The notes: generated by a model from the letters alone, not told the origin. Shown: positions 9,666 through 19,319, counted from the stretch's first letter. The stretch is 64,000 bases of DNA from DAIDKA01 sp963726995 (GCA_963726995.1 CAVSEP010000006.1:1426001-1490000), one strand, 5' to 3'. Program-made: numbers and translations.

Positions 9666-10481
9666 CTACCCGAACCGAAAGCCCGAGATCCGCCATCCCA
9701 TCATCACGTCATTGAAGGTGCGCGTGCCCCGGTCCTCGCCGGCGGCGCCCGCGGCGACCATCAGGGGCAGCAGGTGTTCCTCGCGCGGATGGGCGTAGCG
9801 TGCGGCCGGCGCCTGCGACCAGTTGCTCAGGTCCGCATTGCGGGCCCGCACATCCGGCTGGCATACCGCCTGCCCCAGCCAGTCATCAAACAGCTGCGAT
9901 CCGGGTATGAGCGTGTTGTCCATGGACCTAACGCGCAGGTTGTGAAAGCTCATGCCGCTGCCGACGATCAGCACCCCCTGGTCACGCAGCGGCGCGAGCG
10001 CCGCACCGAGCGTGAGATGTTCCGCCGCGGACAGGCCCTGCTTGAGGGACAGCTGCACCATGGGCATGGTGGCTTCCGGGTACACCAGCAGAAAGGGGAC
10101 AAACACGCCGTGATCAAGGCCGCGCTGGCGCTCCTCGCCTGAGGCAATGCCGGCGGATGCCAGCAGTGAGCGCACGTCGCTGGCCAGCTGCGGATCCCCG
10201 GGTGCCGGATACTTGAGCTGGTAGGTGCTGTCCGGGAAGCCGTAGTAGTCGAACAGCAGCGGCGGGAGCGGCTGCACATTCACCGCGACGGGATCGGCTT
10301 CCCAGTGGCCGGAAATCACCAGCACCGCGCGCGGCGCCTGCGGCAGTGTCTGCGGCAGGGCGCGCAACCAGCCGGCGAGACTGGTCCAGGGATTGGGTGA
10401 GGGGCCCGGCCAGTCCATGAAGAAGCAGGGACCGCCGCCGTGCGGGATGTAGAAGGTCGGCAGTCTCGATACAGTGCTCAT
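9666..10481 (-). CDS. DODA-type extradiol aromatic ring-opening dioxygenase family protein
   Basis: A 271-residue protein of the LigB/DODA superfamily (class III extradiol dioxygenases, including the YgiD/4,5-DOPA dioxygenase group). Likely metal-binding and catalytic His residues are in FYIPHGGGP (His14), VISGHWEAD, GLDHGVFVP and GMSFHNL. I chose the ATG giving MSTVSRLPTF because it places the metal-binding His near the N-terminus as in the family; the frame runs open further upstream but that sequence reads as an antisense shadow of the divergent GGDEF gene. The true substrate is unknown. Confidence 0.88.
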   Translation of the reverse strand: MSTVSRLPTFYIPHGGGPCFFMDWPGPSPNPWTSLAGWLRALPQTLPQAPRAVLVISGHWEADPVAVNVQPLPPLLFDYYGFPDSTYQLKYPAPGDPQLASDVRSLLASAGIASGEERQRGLDHGVFVPFLLVYPEATMPMVQLSLKQGLSAAEHLTLGAALAPLRDQGVLIVGSGMSFHNLRVRSMDNTLIPGSQLFDDWLGQAVCQPDVRARNADLSNWSQAPAARYAHPREEHLLPLMVAAGAAGEDRGTRTFNDVMMGWRISGFRFG

Positions 10482-10557
10482 CGGGATCCCGTTGGTTGGA
10501 CAATAATCAGCCGGCCGAGCCAATTCAGCCGCACCGAGCAGGCCGCGATACCGGATA

Positions 10558-12558
10558 ATGCCCCGAATCCGGATTCCTGTCAGGCGAGGTCGTGGCGTGC
10601 GAGCGGCGAGTTGGTCAGCGTGGCCGTTACTTGGCGTGTTGCTGTTGCCGGCGATCGGCTTCGCTGCGCCGGCGACCGACATCCAGCAGCTCATCACCCG
10701 CGCCGAACAGGAAGTCTTCACGGATCCGGAGGCGCTGAATCGCGACGCGCGTCTGGCGCTCGCGGCGCTGCAGAGCAGGCCCGACGCGGATCTTGAGATC
10801 CGCACGCGGCTGCTGCTGTGTGAATACAATTCCGAGCGGGATCTGAGCGCTGCCGAGGACCATGCCCAGCGCGCGCTCGCCCTGCTGCCGCAGTCGCATG
10901 ATCCCTCCCTGCGTGCCGGAATGCTGACCTGCCAGGGCGAGACCCGGGAATCCGCCGGGGACAATTCCCAGGCGCTGCAGCTGTTCAGCCAGGCCGTGGA
11001 TGTGGCCGGTGGCGCCGGCAATGACGAGAAGCTGGCCGCGGCGCTCTACTCGCGAGGCTTCCTGCTGGGCATCCAGGGCCAGTACGCCACCGGCCTCGTG
11101 GACCTGCGTCGCTCCCAGGTCCTGTACGACCGACTGGGCCGGCAGTATGACGCGCTGTCCTGTCGCGACAGCATCGCGACGCTCTACAGCCGCATGGGGG
11201 ACAACGCCGAGGCCGCGCATCTGTATGCCGAGGTGCTGCGCATGCAGAAGCAGGCTGGCATGGTGCGCGAACAGGCGGTCACGCTGCACAACCTGGCGCG
11301 CGCCTACGAGGACTCGCGCCAGTGGGACCTGGCGCAACCCACCTTCGCGCAGGCATTGGAGCTGGCGCAGCGCATCAGGTATCCGCGGGTCGAGGCTTAC
11401 GCATTGCGCGGCCTTGCGGCCGTGAAGGTCGCGCGCAACGATGCGGCCGGCGCGCTTGATGATCTCGCCCGCGCCACCTCCCTGCAGGGCGGAACTCCCG
11501 ATGCGCGGCTTGCGGCACAGATCAATCTCGAGAAGGGCCGCGCGTTGCATCTTGCCGGGCGTCTCACCGAAAGCCAGGCGGCGCTGCAGCAGGCGCGCGC
11601 CGTCTTCAAGTCCGCCGACTCGGCGGCGGAGCTGGGCAACACCGACGGCGACCTGGCCGTCGTGCAGGCCGCCATGGGCGAATGGCGGGCGGCGTATCTG
11701 ACCCGGGCCGAAGCAGCGCAGCTGCAGGAGCAGCTGCTGTCGCATCAGCTGGATCAGCGTTTCGCGATCCTCAAGATTCAATATGACACTGCGGCCCGGG
11801 AGCAGGAGAACCGCGCACTGGTGCGGCAGAATGCCGCAGCCGGCAGCGCCCTGGCGCAGTCGCATCGTGTCCGGCAGCTGCAGGGCGTGGTGATTGCCAT
11901 GGGCGTCGCCCTCGGGGTGGTGCTCGTATGGTTGGTGCTCCTGAATCGAGGCCGGGCGCAGCGCATGGGAAGCCTGGCGATGACGGACGAGCTGACCCAG
12001 GCGCCCAACCGTCGCTCGGTGTTGGCGATTCTGGCGAAGTTGCTTAGCCGGCCGGAGGCGGCGCCCTGCGCCATCCTCATCATGGACATCGACTTCTTCA
12101 AGCGCATCAACGACCAGCACGGGCACGCGGCGGGTGATGAAGTGCTGAAGCTGGTGGCCGCAGCGGTGCGCAGCACCGTGACCCCGCCGGCCTCCTTCGG
12201 GCGGCTGGGAGGCGAGGAGTTCCTCATCGTCCTGCCGGATGCGGACCTGGCCGCGGCGCGCCGCTATGCCGAAGAACTGCGCCAGACCGTCGCGGCAATC
12301 AAGACCCGCAGCGCCATTCCCGGTCATGCGGGTGTGACCACCAGCGTCGGACTGACGGTGTCGATTGCCGGCGCGGACGACCCCGGAAGCATGCTGGCGC
12401 GTGCCGATACGGCGCTGTACGCGGCCAAGCGCTCAGGGCGCAACTGCGTGCGGGTCGAGCCCGCACCGGATGAACAGCCGGACCTGCCCGGACCCGGGCG
12501 ACTGGAAGAGACCGCGGTGCTGGAGAGCCCGGTGGATCCGGGCGGTTCCGGTCACTGA
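10558..12558 (+). CDS. TPR-GGDEF diguanylate cyclase
   Basis: A 666-residue sensor. A basic N-terminus and hydrophobic segment ending in AIGFAA looks like a signal peptide, followed by about 350 residues of TPR-type helical repeats in the periplasm, one membrane segment (VVIAMGVALGVVLVWLVLL) and a cytoplasmic GGDEF domain. The active-site motif is intact (GGEEF) and the metal/substrate region DIDFFKRINDQHGHAAGD is canonical, so it should make cyclic di-GMP. The inhibitory RxxD I-site expected upstream of GGEEF is absent. Its stop codon overlaps the end of the convergent glpK gene by 7 bases. The signal sensed is unknown. Confidence 0.9.
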   Translation: MPRIRIPVRRGRGVRAASWSAWPLLGVLLLPAIGFAAPATDIQQLITRAEQEVFTDPEALNRDARLALAALQSRPDADLEIRTRLLLCEYNSERDLSAAEDHAQRALALLPQSHDPSLRAGMLTCQGETRESAGDNSQALQLFSQAVDVAGGAGNDEKLAAALYSRGFLLGIQGQYATGLVDLRRSQVLYDRLGRQYDALSCRDSIATLYSRMGDNAEAAHLYAEVLRMQKQAGMVREQAVTLHNLARAYEDSRQWDLAQPTFAQALELAQRIRYPRVEAYALRGLAAVKVARNDAAGALDDLARATSLQGGTPDARLAAQINLEKGRALHLAGRLTESQAALQQARAVFKSADSAAELGNTDGDLAVVQAAMGEWRAAYLTRAEAAQLQEQLLSHQLDQRFAILKIQYDTAAREQENRALVRQNAAAGSALAQSHRVRQLQGVVIAMGVALGVVLVWLVLLNRGRAQRMGSLAMTDELTQAPNRRSVLAILAKLLSRPEAAPCAILIMDIDFFKRINDQHGHAAGDEVLKLVAAAVRSTVTPPASFGRLGGEEFLIVLPDADLAAARRYAEELRQTVAAIKTRSAIPGHAGVTTSVGLTVSIAGADDPGSMLARADTALYAAKRSGRNCVRVEPAPDEQPDLPGPGRLEETAVLESPVDPGGSGH

Positions 12559-14051
12559 AAGCTGCGGGTGCTGGCCACCGCCCGTGACCAGCGCTCAAGT
12601 CGCGCGGCCGCCTCGTCGCGGCTCATGCGCGGCAGATATGACGCACCTGCCTGCCAGAGTGCGCCCATGTCCGCCAGCGACCACAGTCCGACACCGATTC
12701 CCGCCAGGCTCGCCGCGCCCAGCGCGGTGCTCTCGGCAGTTTGCGCACACACCACCGGCGCACCCAGCAGGTCGGCCTGAAACTGCATGAGCAGGGCATT
12801 GCGGCTGCCGCCGCCATCGACGCGCAATTCCTGCAGCGCGCGGCCTGAGTCCGCCTGCATGGCCCGCAACACGTCGGAGCTCTGGAACGCAATGGCTTCG
12901 AGCGTGGCGCGTGCGATGTGCGCGGCCGTCGTGCCGCGGGTGAGTCCGAGCAGGGCGCCGCGGGCCTGCGGGTCCCAATAGGGCGCCCCTAAGCCGGTGA
13001 AAGCCGGCACGAAGCACACCCCGGCGCTGTCCGGAACCCCTCGCGCCAGGGTTTCGACTGCGGCGGAGTCCGCGATCAGGCCCAGCCCGTCGCGCAGCCA
13101 CTGCACGGCCGCGCCGCCGACGAACACACTGCCCTCCAGCGCGTACTGCGGCGCTGCTGACCCCAGTCGCCAGGCCACCGTGGCGAGCAGATGCTGCTTG
13201 GACTCAAGGGCCGCGGTGCCGGTGTTCATGAGCAGAAAGCAGCCGGTGCCGTAGGTGTTCTTGGCCATCCCGGGGCTCAGGCAGGCCTGTCCAAACAGCG
13301 CGGCCTGCTGATCTCCGGCAATGCCGGTGATCGGCACCACGCTGCCGTCGACTTCGACGTCCAGTGGCTCATCGGCCGGCGCGAACGAGCAGGGCAGTAC
13401 CCGCGGCAGGCAGGCGCGCGGCACATCGAACAGCTGCAGCAGCTCATCGTCCCAGGCCCCGGTGTGGATATTGAACAGCAGCGTGCGGCTGGCATTGCTG
13501 ATGTCGGTGACGTGCGCCCTGCCGCCGCTCAAGTTCCAGATCAACCAGCTGTCGATGGTGCCGAAGGCCAGTTCGCCGCGCGCGGCGCGCTGGCGGGCTC
13601 CGGGCACATGGTCCAGCAGCCAGGCAAGCTTGGTGGCGGAGAAGTAGCTGTCGGGCCGCAGTCCGGTGCGTGAACTGATCAGCGGCCCGTGGCCGTCGGC
13701 CAGCAGCGCCGCACAGCGCTCGGCCGTACGTCTGTCCTGCCAGACGATGGCGGGGCCGATGGGCGCGCCGCTGCGCCGATCCCAGACCACGGTGGTCTCG
13801 CGCTGATTGGTGATGCCGATCGCCGCCAGATCACGGCCGCCGAGGCCCGCCTGCCGCAGCGCTTCGGTGATGGTCGCAGCCTGCGTGGACCAGATCTGCG
13901 ACGGATCATGCTCGACCCAGCCGGAGCGCGGAAAGGATTGGGGATGTTCGCGCTGTCCGAGGCCCACGATCCGGCGCTGCCGGTCGAACACCATGGCACG
14001 TGAGCTGGTTGTGCCCTGGTCGAGCGCCAGCACATGGCTCTTGGTGCTCAT
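12552..14051 (-). CDS. glpK: Glycerol kinase
   Basis: A 499-residue FGGY-family sugar kinase. The phosphate-binding loop LALDQGTTSSR is at the N-terminus, followed by ITNQRETTVVWDR and the C-terminal adenosine motif RVDGGGSRN, all diagnostic of glycerol kinase, which phosphorylates glycerol to sn-glycerol 3-phosphate using ATP. Length agrees with characterised enzymes. Its ATG overlaps the stop of the upstream glpD by 4 bases, so the two are translationally coupled; together they convert glycerol to dihydroxyacetone phosphate. No glpF facilitator or glpR repressor is visible nearby. Confidence 0.97.
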   Translation of the reverse strand: MSTKSHVLALDQGTTSSRAMVFDRQRRIVGLGQREHPQSFPRSGWVEHDPSQIWSTQAATITEALRQAGLGGRDLAAIGITNQRETTVVWDRRSGAPIGPAIVWQDRRTAERCAALLADGHGPLISSRTGLRPDSYFSATKLAWLLDHVPGARQRAARGELAFGTIDSWLIWNLSGGRAHVTDISNASRTLLFNIHTGAWDDELLQLFDVPRACLPRVLPCSFAPADEPLDVEVDGSVVPITGIAGDQQAALFGQACLSPGMAKNTYGTGCFLLMNTGTAALESKQHLLATVAWRLGSAAPQYALEGSVFVGGAAVQWLRDGLGLIADSAAVETLARGVPDSAGVCFVPAFTGLGAPYWDPQARGALLGLTRGTTAAHIARATLEAIAFQSSDVLRAMQADSGRALQELRVDGGGSRNALLMQFQADLLGAPVVCAQTAESTALGAASLAGIGVGLWSLADMGALWQAGASYLPRMSRDEAAARLERWSRAVASTRSFQ

Positions 14052-15616
14052 GCTCCGGGGTGGCTCCGGCGGGCGACGAACTGACCGGATACGCCCAGGC
14101 CGCGATCCTGCAACCAGGCATCCAGCCGTGCTTCGCTGTCGGGCGGCAGATGCAGCCCGAGCTTGCTGCGCCGCCAGAGAATGTCACGCGCACTGCGTGC
14201 CCACTCATGGCCGCACAGATAATCGATCTCGCGCTCATACAGTCCCGGCAGCACCTCCTCGCCCATCATCGCCGGATTGCGCGCCGCGCCGATCAGCGTG
14301 GCGATGCGCGTTCCGTATGCGCGGGCGTAGCGCTCACGCACCGGCACGGGCAGCCAGGGGAAGCGCCGCGCGAGCGAGCGCAGGAATACGGCGAGACTTG
14401 CGCCGGGCAGGTCGCCGCCCGGTAGCACAGCCTGCCGGGTCCAGGCCGGCGCGTCGACTTTGAGCACCTTGCACAGGGTGTCGACGGCCTCCTCGGCGAG
14501 TCGGCGGAAGGTCGTGATCTTGCCGCCGAAGACGTTGAGAATGGGCGCGCCCTGCACGTCAAACTCCAGCGCATAGTCCCGAGTGACCTTGGCCGCGTCC
14601 GCCGATTCGTCCTCGAGCAGCGGGCGCACGCCGGCATAGGCGTAGGCCACATCGGTGGCCCGGATCTGCCGGGTGAAGTAGCGGTTCACCGTCGCGCATA
14701 GGTATTCGACTTCCGCGGCACTGATGGCCACATCCTGCGGCTGGCCGTGATACTCGACGTCGGTGGTGCCGATCAGCGTGAAGTCATGTTCATAGGGGAT
14801 GGCAAAGACGATGCGGCGATCGACGTTCTGGAAGATGTAGGCGAACCGATGGCGGAAGATCTGCGGCACGATGATGTGGCTGCCCTTGATCAGCCGCACG
14901 GTGCGATGGGTGCTCACCGTTGTGCGTTCACGCAGGAAGTTCGCCACCCAGGGTCCGGCCGCATTCACCAGGGCGCGCGCATACACCGTCGCCGTGCCCG
15001 CGCCGCCGGCCGTGGCAGCCAGCTGCACGCGCCATTCTTCGGCCCGACGCTCGGCGTGCTCGCAGCGCACGCGGGTCAGCACCGTGGCGCCATGGTCGGC
15101 GGCATCGCGGGCGTTGAGGGCGACCAGCCGGGCATCGTCCGCCCAGGCATCCGAGTAGATGAAGCCGCGGCGGAATCGCGCGTCGAGGCCCGATCCGGCC
15201 GGATGGTGGTGCAGGTCGATGGCCCGGGAGGCAGCCAGCCGCTTGCGCGAAGCCAGGTGGTCATACAGGAACAGCCCGGCACGGATTTCATACATCGGCC
15301 GCAGGTGCGCGTCGTGGGGCATGACGAAACGCAGCGGCCTGATGAGATGCGGCGCGCTCGCCAGCAGTACCTCGCGCTCCTGCAGCGCCTTGCGCACCAG
15401 CCTGAAATGCCACTGCTCCAGGTAGCGCAGGCCGCCGTGGATGAGCTTGGTGCTGGCCGAAGAGGTGTGCGCGGCGAGGTCGTCCTGTTCACACAAAATG
15501 ACCGAGAGTCCGCGCCCCGCGGCGTCGCGCGCGATACCACAACCATTGATGCCGCCACCCACCACGAGCAGGTCACAGGACTTATCCGCGCCGGGAATAG
15601 TCAGCATAAGCAGCAT
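14048..15616 (-). CDS. glpD: Aerobic glycerol-3-phosphate dehydrogenase
   Basis: A 522-residue FAD-dependent, quinone-linked enzyme oxidising sn-glycerol 3-phosphate to dihydroxyacetone phosphate at the inner face of the membrane. The N-terminal dinucleotide-binding motif VVGGGINGCGIARDA and the next conserved segment SSASTKLIHGGLRYLE are intact; the C-terminal DAO_C domain contains YLCGHEWARSARDILWRRSK. Start is MLLMLTIPG at 15616; the ATG three codons downstream is also possible. Translationally coupled to glpK. A divergent ABC ATPase gene starts only about 30-40 bases away, so the promoters must overlap. Confidence 0.96.
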   Translation of the reverse strand: MLLMLTIPGADKSCDLLVVGGGINGCGIARDAAGRGLSVILCEQDDLAAHTSSASTKLIHGGLRYLEQWHFRLVRKALQEREVLLASAPHLIRPLRFVMPHDAHLRPMYEIRAGLFLYDHLASRKRLAASRAIDLHHHPAGSGLDARFRRGFIYSDAWADDARLVALNARDAADHGATVLTRVRCEHAERRAEEWRVQLAATAGGAGTATVYARALVNAAGPWVANFLRERTTVSTHRTVRLIKGSHIIVPQIFRHRFAYIFQNVDRRIVFAIPYEHDFTLIGTTDVEYHGQPQDVAISAAEVEYLCATVNRYFTRQIRATDVAYAYAGVRPLLEDESADAAKVTRDYALEFDVQGAPILNVFGGKITTFRRLAEEAVDTLCKVLKVDAPAWTRQAVLPGGDLPGASLAVFLRSLARRFPWLPVPVRERYARAYGTRIATLIGAARNPAMMGEEVLPGLYEREIDYLCGHEWARSARDILWRRSKLGLHLPPDSEARLDAWLQDRGLGVSGQFVARRSHPGA

Positions 15617-15653
15617 CTTGCCACGTGCGCCTGTTCGGTCCAATGTGCGCGCC

Positions 15654-17156
15654 GTGAAAGCCTATCTGGAAGTCCGACTGCAACGTGTCGAGGTGGCCCG
15701 CGGCGAGCGCACGGTACTGCGCGATATCGACTGGCACATCCGTCCGGGCGAGCGCTGGGTGCTGGTCGGCGCCAACGGAGCCGGCAAGACCCAGCTGCTG
15801 AAACTGATCGCGGGTGCCGTCTGGCCGGTCCCGCAACGGCGACCGCTGCGTCGCTATCGCTGGGGCCGCCAGGTGCGCACCACGCCGTACGAGGCTCAGG
15901 ATGAGATCGCCTATGTGGGCCCCGAGCGCCAGGATCGATACGAACGCTATGGCTGGAACCACACGGTCGAACGGGTCATCGGCACGGGGATCCACCGCAC
16001 GGATATTCCACTGCATGAGCTGACCGATGCGCATCGCGCCACGATCGCGGCGCTGGCCGGGCGCCTGGACATCACGCACCTGTTGCCGCGGCGCTTCCTG
16101 ACCCTGTCCTACGGTGAGCGGCGGCTGGTGCTGCTGGCGCGCGCCGTGGCCACCAGGCCCCGGCTGTTGCTCATGGATGAGCTTCTCAATGGTCTGGATG
16201 GCGCGCGACACGCGAATGCCCTGGCGTTCCTCGCCGCCACCCGACGTTCGCGGTTGCCGTGGATACTGTCCGTGCACCGCCCGCAGGACGTACCGGCGAG
16301 CGCCACCCATGCCCTGATCCTCGAGGCCGGACGCATCGCCTATCGGGGCGCCCTGTCACGGGCGCCGCTTGCCGAATGGTTTGCCCGGGCGACCGGCTCC
16401 GCCGGGGCTGCGGCGAGGAGTCTGGCCGCGGCCGCCCGCGGGTCCTCGCGCGCGCGGCGCCAAGACGGCAGGGCCCGAATACTGGTGCGCCTGACATCCG
16501 CCGATGTCTATCTGGACGAGCAGCGCGTGCTCAGCGGCATCACTCTGTGTGTCCGCCGCGGCGAGTGCTGGGTGGTGCACGGTGCCAACGGCTCGGGCAA
16601 GTCGACCTTGATTCGCACGCTGTACGGTGATCATGGAGTGGCTGCGGGGGGGCGGATCGAGCGCGCGGGCATCGTTCCCGGCGTGCCGCTGGAGAGCTTC
16701 AAGCGCAAGGTGGGGCTGGTGGCCCCGCACCTGCAGACCGATCATCCGCGCCACCTCACCGTCGCGGAGGTGGTGCAGTCCGGGCTGCATGCCAGCATCG
16801 GTCTGGCGGCCGCGCCCAGCGCCGCGGACCGCGCGGCGGCGCGAGCCGCGCTCGCCTTCTTCCGCATGGAGCGCTTTGCGCCGCGGCCCGTCGAGGAGCT
16901 GTCATACGGCCAGCTGCGGCGCGTGCTGTTCGCCCGGGCCTGGGCGGCCCATCCGCCGCTGTTGCTGCTGGATGAACCTTATTCCGGAGTGGATGCGCCG
17001 ACCCGTCACGCATTGATGGGCCATCTGGAGCAGCTCATCGCCGGCGGCACCACGGTGGTCATCGCGACCCACAACCGCGAGGAATGGCCGGCCGCAGCCA
17101 CGCATGAGCTGGCATTGTCCAAGGGTAGCCCGGTATGGTGTGGGCCTATCCGATGA
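15654..17156 (+). CDS. Tandem-ATPase ABC protein (ModF/PhrA-like)
   Basis: About 500 residues with two complete ABC nucleotide-binding domains and no membrane segment. Domain 1: Walker A GANGAGKT (39-46), signature LSYGERR, Walker B LLLMDELLNGLD. Domain 2: Walker A GANGSGKS, signature LSYGQLRR, Walker B LLLLDEPYSGVD. This layout matches ModF/PhrA-type proteins, whose function is not well defined. No ABC permease is adjacent; instead the stop overlaps the MFS gene by 4 bases (ATGA). The start is uncertain: no ATG exists nearby and I prefer the GTG at 15654, with GTG 15645 as an alternative. Confidence 0.85.
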   Translation: MKAYLEVRLQRVEVARGERTVLRDIDWHIRPGERWVLVGANGAGKTQLLKLIAGAVWPVPQRRPLRRYRWGRQVRTTPYEAQDEIAYVGPERQDRYERYGWNHTVERVIGTGIHRTDIPLHELTDAHRATIAALAGRLDITHLLPRRFLTLSYGERRLVLLARAVATRPRLLLMDELLNGLDGARHANALAFLAATRRSRLPWILSVHRPQDVPASATHALILEAGRIAYRGALSRAPLAEWFARATGSAGAAARSLAAAARGSSRARRQDGRARILVRLTSADVYLDEQRVLSGITLCVRRGECWVVHGANGSGKSTLIRTLYGDHGVAAGGRIERAGIVPGVPLESFKRKVGLVAPHLQTDHPRHLTVAEVVQSGLHASIGLAAAPSAADRAAARAALAFFRMERFAPRPVEELSYGQLRRVLFARAWAAHPPLLLLDEPYSGVDAPTRHALMGHLEQLIAGGTTVVIATHNREEWPAAATHELALSKGSPVWCGPIR

Positions 17157-18364
17157 CAGCCCCCGATTCAAACACCGCGTCCGGCCGGGCGCCTTCGCTC
17201 AACGCATTGTTCGTGGTGTCGATGATCGACGTCCTGGGCTTTGGCGTGCTGATTCCGCTGGTGCCCTACATGGCTCACCGGTACGGCGCGGGACCCAGCC
17301 TTACCACCGCCATCCTCGGCAGCTATTCGCTGTGCCAGCTGCTCGCCGCGCCCATCTGGGGACGCCTGAGCGATCGCTTCGGCCGGCGGCCGATACTGAT
17401 GAGCAGCCTGATCGGGGCTTGCCTGTCGTACGGGATACTGGCGCTGGCGGACAGCCTGTGGATGCTGCTTGCCGCGCGCATGCTTGCCGGCTTCATGGCG
17501 GGCAATCTCGCCGCCGCCTTTGCCTATGCTTCCGATGTGAGCACGCCGGCGACGCGCGCCCGCTCCATGGGCATGGTGGGCGCGGCCATCGGCATCGGCT
17601 TCATGCTGGGGATTCCCCTGGGTGGAATCCTGGCCGGCGATCACGTGCAGAATGCGAATTTCGTCCGGCCCGCGGCTGCCTCGGCGTTCCTGAGCCTCGT
17701 GGCCCTGGGGCTGGTGAAGTTCCGGCTGCCGGAAAGCCGCATGCGGCCGACCCGCACGGTCCGAGCGTCGCAGGATCCCCGGCGCGAAGGTCCCTTCGCG
17801 CTGCTGCGCCAGCGACCGCGGCTGATGCTCATTGCGTCGGCCGCTTTGCTGGTGACCACCGCGCAGGGAATTCTCGAATCGGTGTTCGCGCTGTGGGCCC
17901 TGAACCGCTTCGGCGCGGGGCCCCGCACCGTGGCCTATGCCATGTTCGGCGCTGCCATCGTGGCCGTCGTCATGCAGGGCGGCCTGGTGCGCATACTCGC
18001 GCCGCGGCTCGGGGAGCGGCGCCTGGCGCAGGTCGGCATCGGCTTCTACGTTGCCGGCCTGCTGTTCGTGGGCCTCGACGGCAGCAGCCTGCTGGCCGCC
18101 GCCCTGGGGCTGATGTTCTGCGGCGCCGGCATGGGCGCGTTCAGTCCCAGTGCCTCGGCACTGGCTTCGCACCAGGCGCAGGACGGCGACAGCGGCGCGG
18201 TGCTGGGTGTCTACCAGTCGGCGACCAGCCTGGCGCGCGTGATCGGACCGTTCGTCTCGGGGCCGGTCTACGCCTTGTGGGGCGCGAACTCGCCGTTTCT
18301 GGTGGCGGCCTGCATCACCGCGCCGGCGGCCTGGCTGATCTGGCGATTGCCTCGCCGTGCGTGA
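17153..18364 (+). CDS. MFS transporter (TetA-like drug:H+ antiporter family)
   Basis: A 403-residue major facilitator protein with about 12 hydrophobic segments. The loop 2-3 motif A is intact (GRLSDRFGRRPI), and the early segment DVLGFGVLIPLVPY is typical of the tetracycline-resistance-like (TCR/Tet) branch. Proton-driven export is expected, but the substrate cannot be told from sequence. The ATG lies inside the stop of the tandem ABC ATPase gene (ATGA), so both are co-translated. Clinically relevant resistance should not be inferred from family membership alone. Confidence 0.9.
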   Translation: MTAPDSNTASGRAPSLNALFVVSMIDVLGFGVLIPLVPYMAHRYGAGPSLTTAILGSYSLCQLLAAPIWGRLSDRFGRRPILMSSLIGACLSYGILALADSLWMLLAARMLAGFMAGNLAAAFAYASDVSTPATRARSMGMVGAAIGIGFMLGIPLGGILAGDHVQNANFVRPAAASAFLSLVALGLVKFRLPESRMRPTRTVRASQDPRREGPFALLRQRPRLMLIASAALLVTTAQGILESVFALWALNRFGAGPRTVAYAMFGAAIVAVVMQGGLVRILAPRLGERRLAQVGIGFYVAGLLFVGLDGSSLLAAALGLMFCGAGMGAFSPSASALASHQAQDGDSGAVLGVYQSATSLARVIGPFVSGPVYALWGANSPFLVAACITAPAAWLIWRLPRRA

Positions 18365-18381
18365 CAGTCGCTGCGAACCGC

Positions 18382-19284
18382 TTACAGGGTGATTTGGGTT
18401 TCGAAAATCGCCGTGGCCTGACCCACGATCCACACTCCCGTGACCGCCTCTTGCTGGTAGTCCAGCTCCACTTCCACCCGTCCCGGGCGATTGACGTGAT
18501 GGCCCTGGGCGCCGGCGAATTTCAGCTGCGCGCCGGCGGCGCCGAGCAGCCCATGGCGGGCCAGATAGACTCCGAGCATGCCGTGCGCGTTGCCGCTCAC
18601 CGGATCCTCGGCAATGCCCAGCGCCGGGCAGAACATGCGCGACTCGGTGAGCACGTCAGGTAGTTCCGGGGCCAGCGTGAAGACGAAGAAGCCCTGGGCG
18701 CCCAGCTGCGCCGACAGTGTCGTGAGCCGCGAGACATCCGGTTTCAACTGCCGCAGCTGTTCCGGGCCGCGCACGCCCACCATCAGGCGGGTGCCGCCGG
18801 CCCCCATGACCTTCACCGGACAATGCGGGTCGAGGTCGGCGGAAGCCAGCGCCAGCGCGTCCATGACGGCCAGGCGTTCGCGGTCGTTGATCTCCCGGCC
18901 CAGCGGCGGGGCGCTTTGGCGGATGGCGATGCGACGCTGCACGTCGGCGCCACGGATCTCGACTTCAACCACGCCGGCGCGGGACTTCTGGCGCAGGCGC
19001 CGCGTGCCGCCGCCGGCGGCGGAAAGCACGTAGTGCGCGGCGATGCTGGCGTGCCCCACGAAAGCCGCCTCGGTACGCGGCGTGAAGAACCTGACACGCA
19101 GATCGTGGTCGGGCCCGTCGGCCTTGAGGACGAAGGCGGTGTCGGCATTGTTGAGCTCGCGCGCGATGGCCAGCATTTCCGCATCGGTCAGCGCGTCGGC
19201 GTCCAGAACGACGCCGGCCGGATTGCCGGTGAATTTGACGCGGGTGAAGGCATCGATCTGATGGACCTGAATGTGGCGCGCCAT
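18382..19284 (-). CDS. PhzF family isomerase/epimerase-like protein
   Basis: A 300-residue PhzF-superfamily protein (diaminopimelate-epimerase fold). The N-terminal VDAFT-like segment appears as IDAFTRVKFTGNPAGVV and the conserved catalytic Glu region as ARELNNADTAF, followed by RFFTPRTEAAFVGHAS, all hallmark PhzF segments. The C-terminal half carries EDPVSGNAHG. PhzF itself isomerises trans-2,3-dihydro-3-hydroxyanthranilate in phenazine synthesis, but most family members, like this isolated one, have unknown substrates; no phz genes are near. It is convergent with the MFS gene and divergent from the riboswitch-controlled thiamine operon. Confidence 0.9.
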   Translation of the reverse strand: MARHIQVHQIDAFTRVKFTGNPAGVVLDADALTDAEMLAIARELNNADTAFVLKADGPDHDLRVRFFTPRTEAAFVGHASIAAHYVLSAAGGGTRRLRQKSRAGVVEVEIRGADVQRRIAIRQSAPPLGREINDRERLAVMDALALASADLDPHCPVKVMGAGGTRLMVGVRGPEQLRQLKPDVSRLTTLSAQLGAQGFFVFTLAPELPDVLTESRMFCPALGIAEDPVSGNAHGMLGVYLARHGLLGAAGAQLKFAGAQGHHVNRPGRVEVELDYQQEAVTGVWIVGQATAIFETQITL

Positions 19285-19319
19285 ATCTGCTCATTATATG
19301 CCTTGAGGCCGCATCGGGC

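Noticed and set aside
14747..15904. Plus-strand frame of 385 codons opposite glpD
   Set aside because: Antisense to glpD and running into the ABC ATPase gene in another frame; no domain or start signal.
17153..18364. Tetracycline resistance gene
   Set aside because: Family resemblance to TetA-like MFS proteins is not enough to assign substrate; no tet regulator or mobile context.
17104..18663. Plus-strand 519-codon frame overlapping the MFS gene
   Set aside because: The real protein with membrane segments is in the neighbouring frame; this frame is rich in Arg, Pro and Gly without features.
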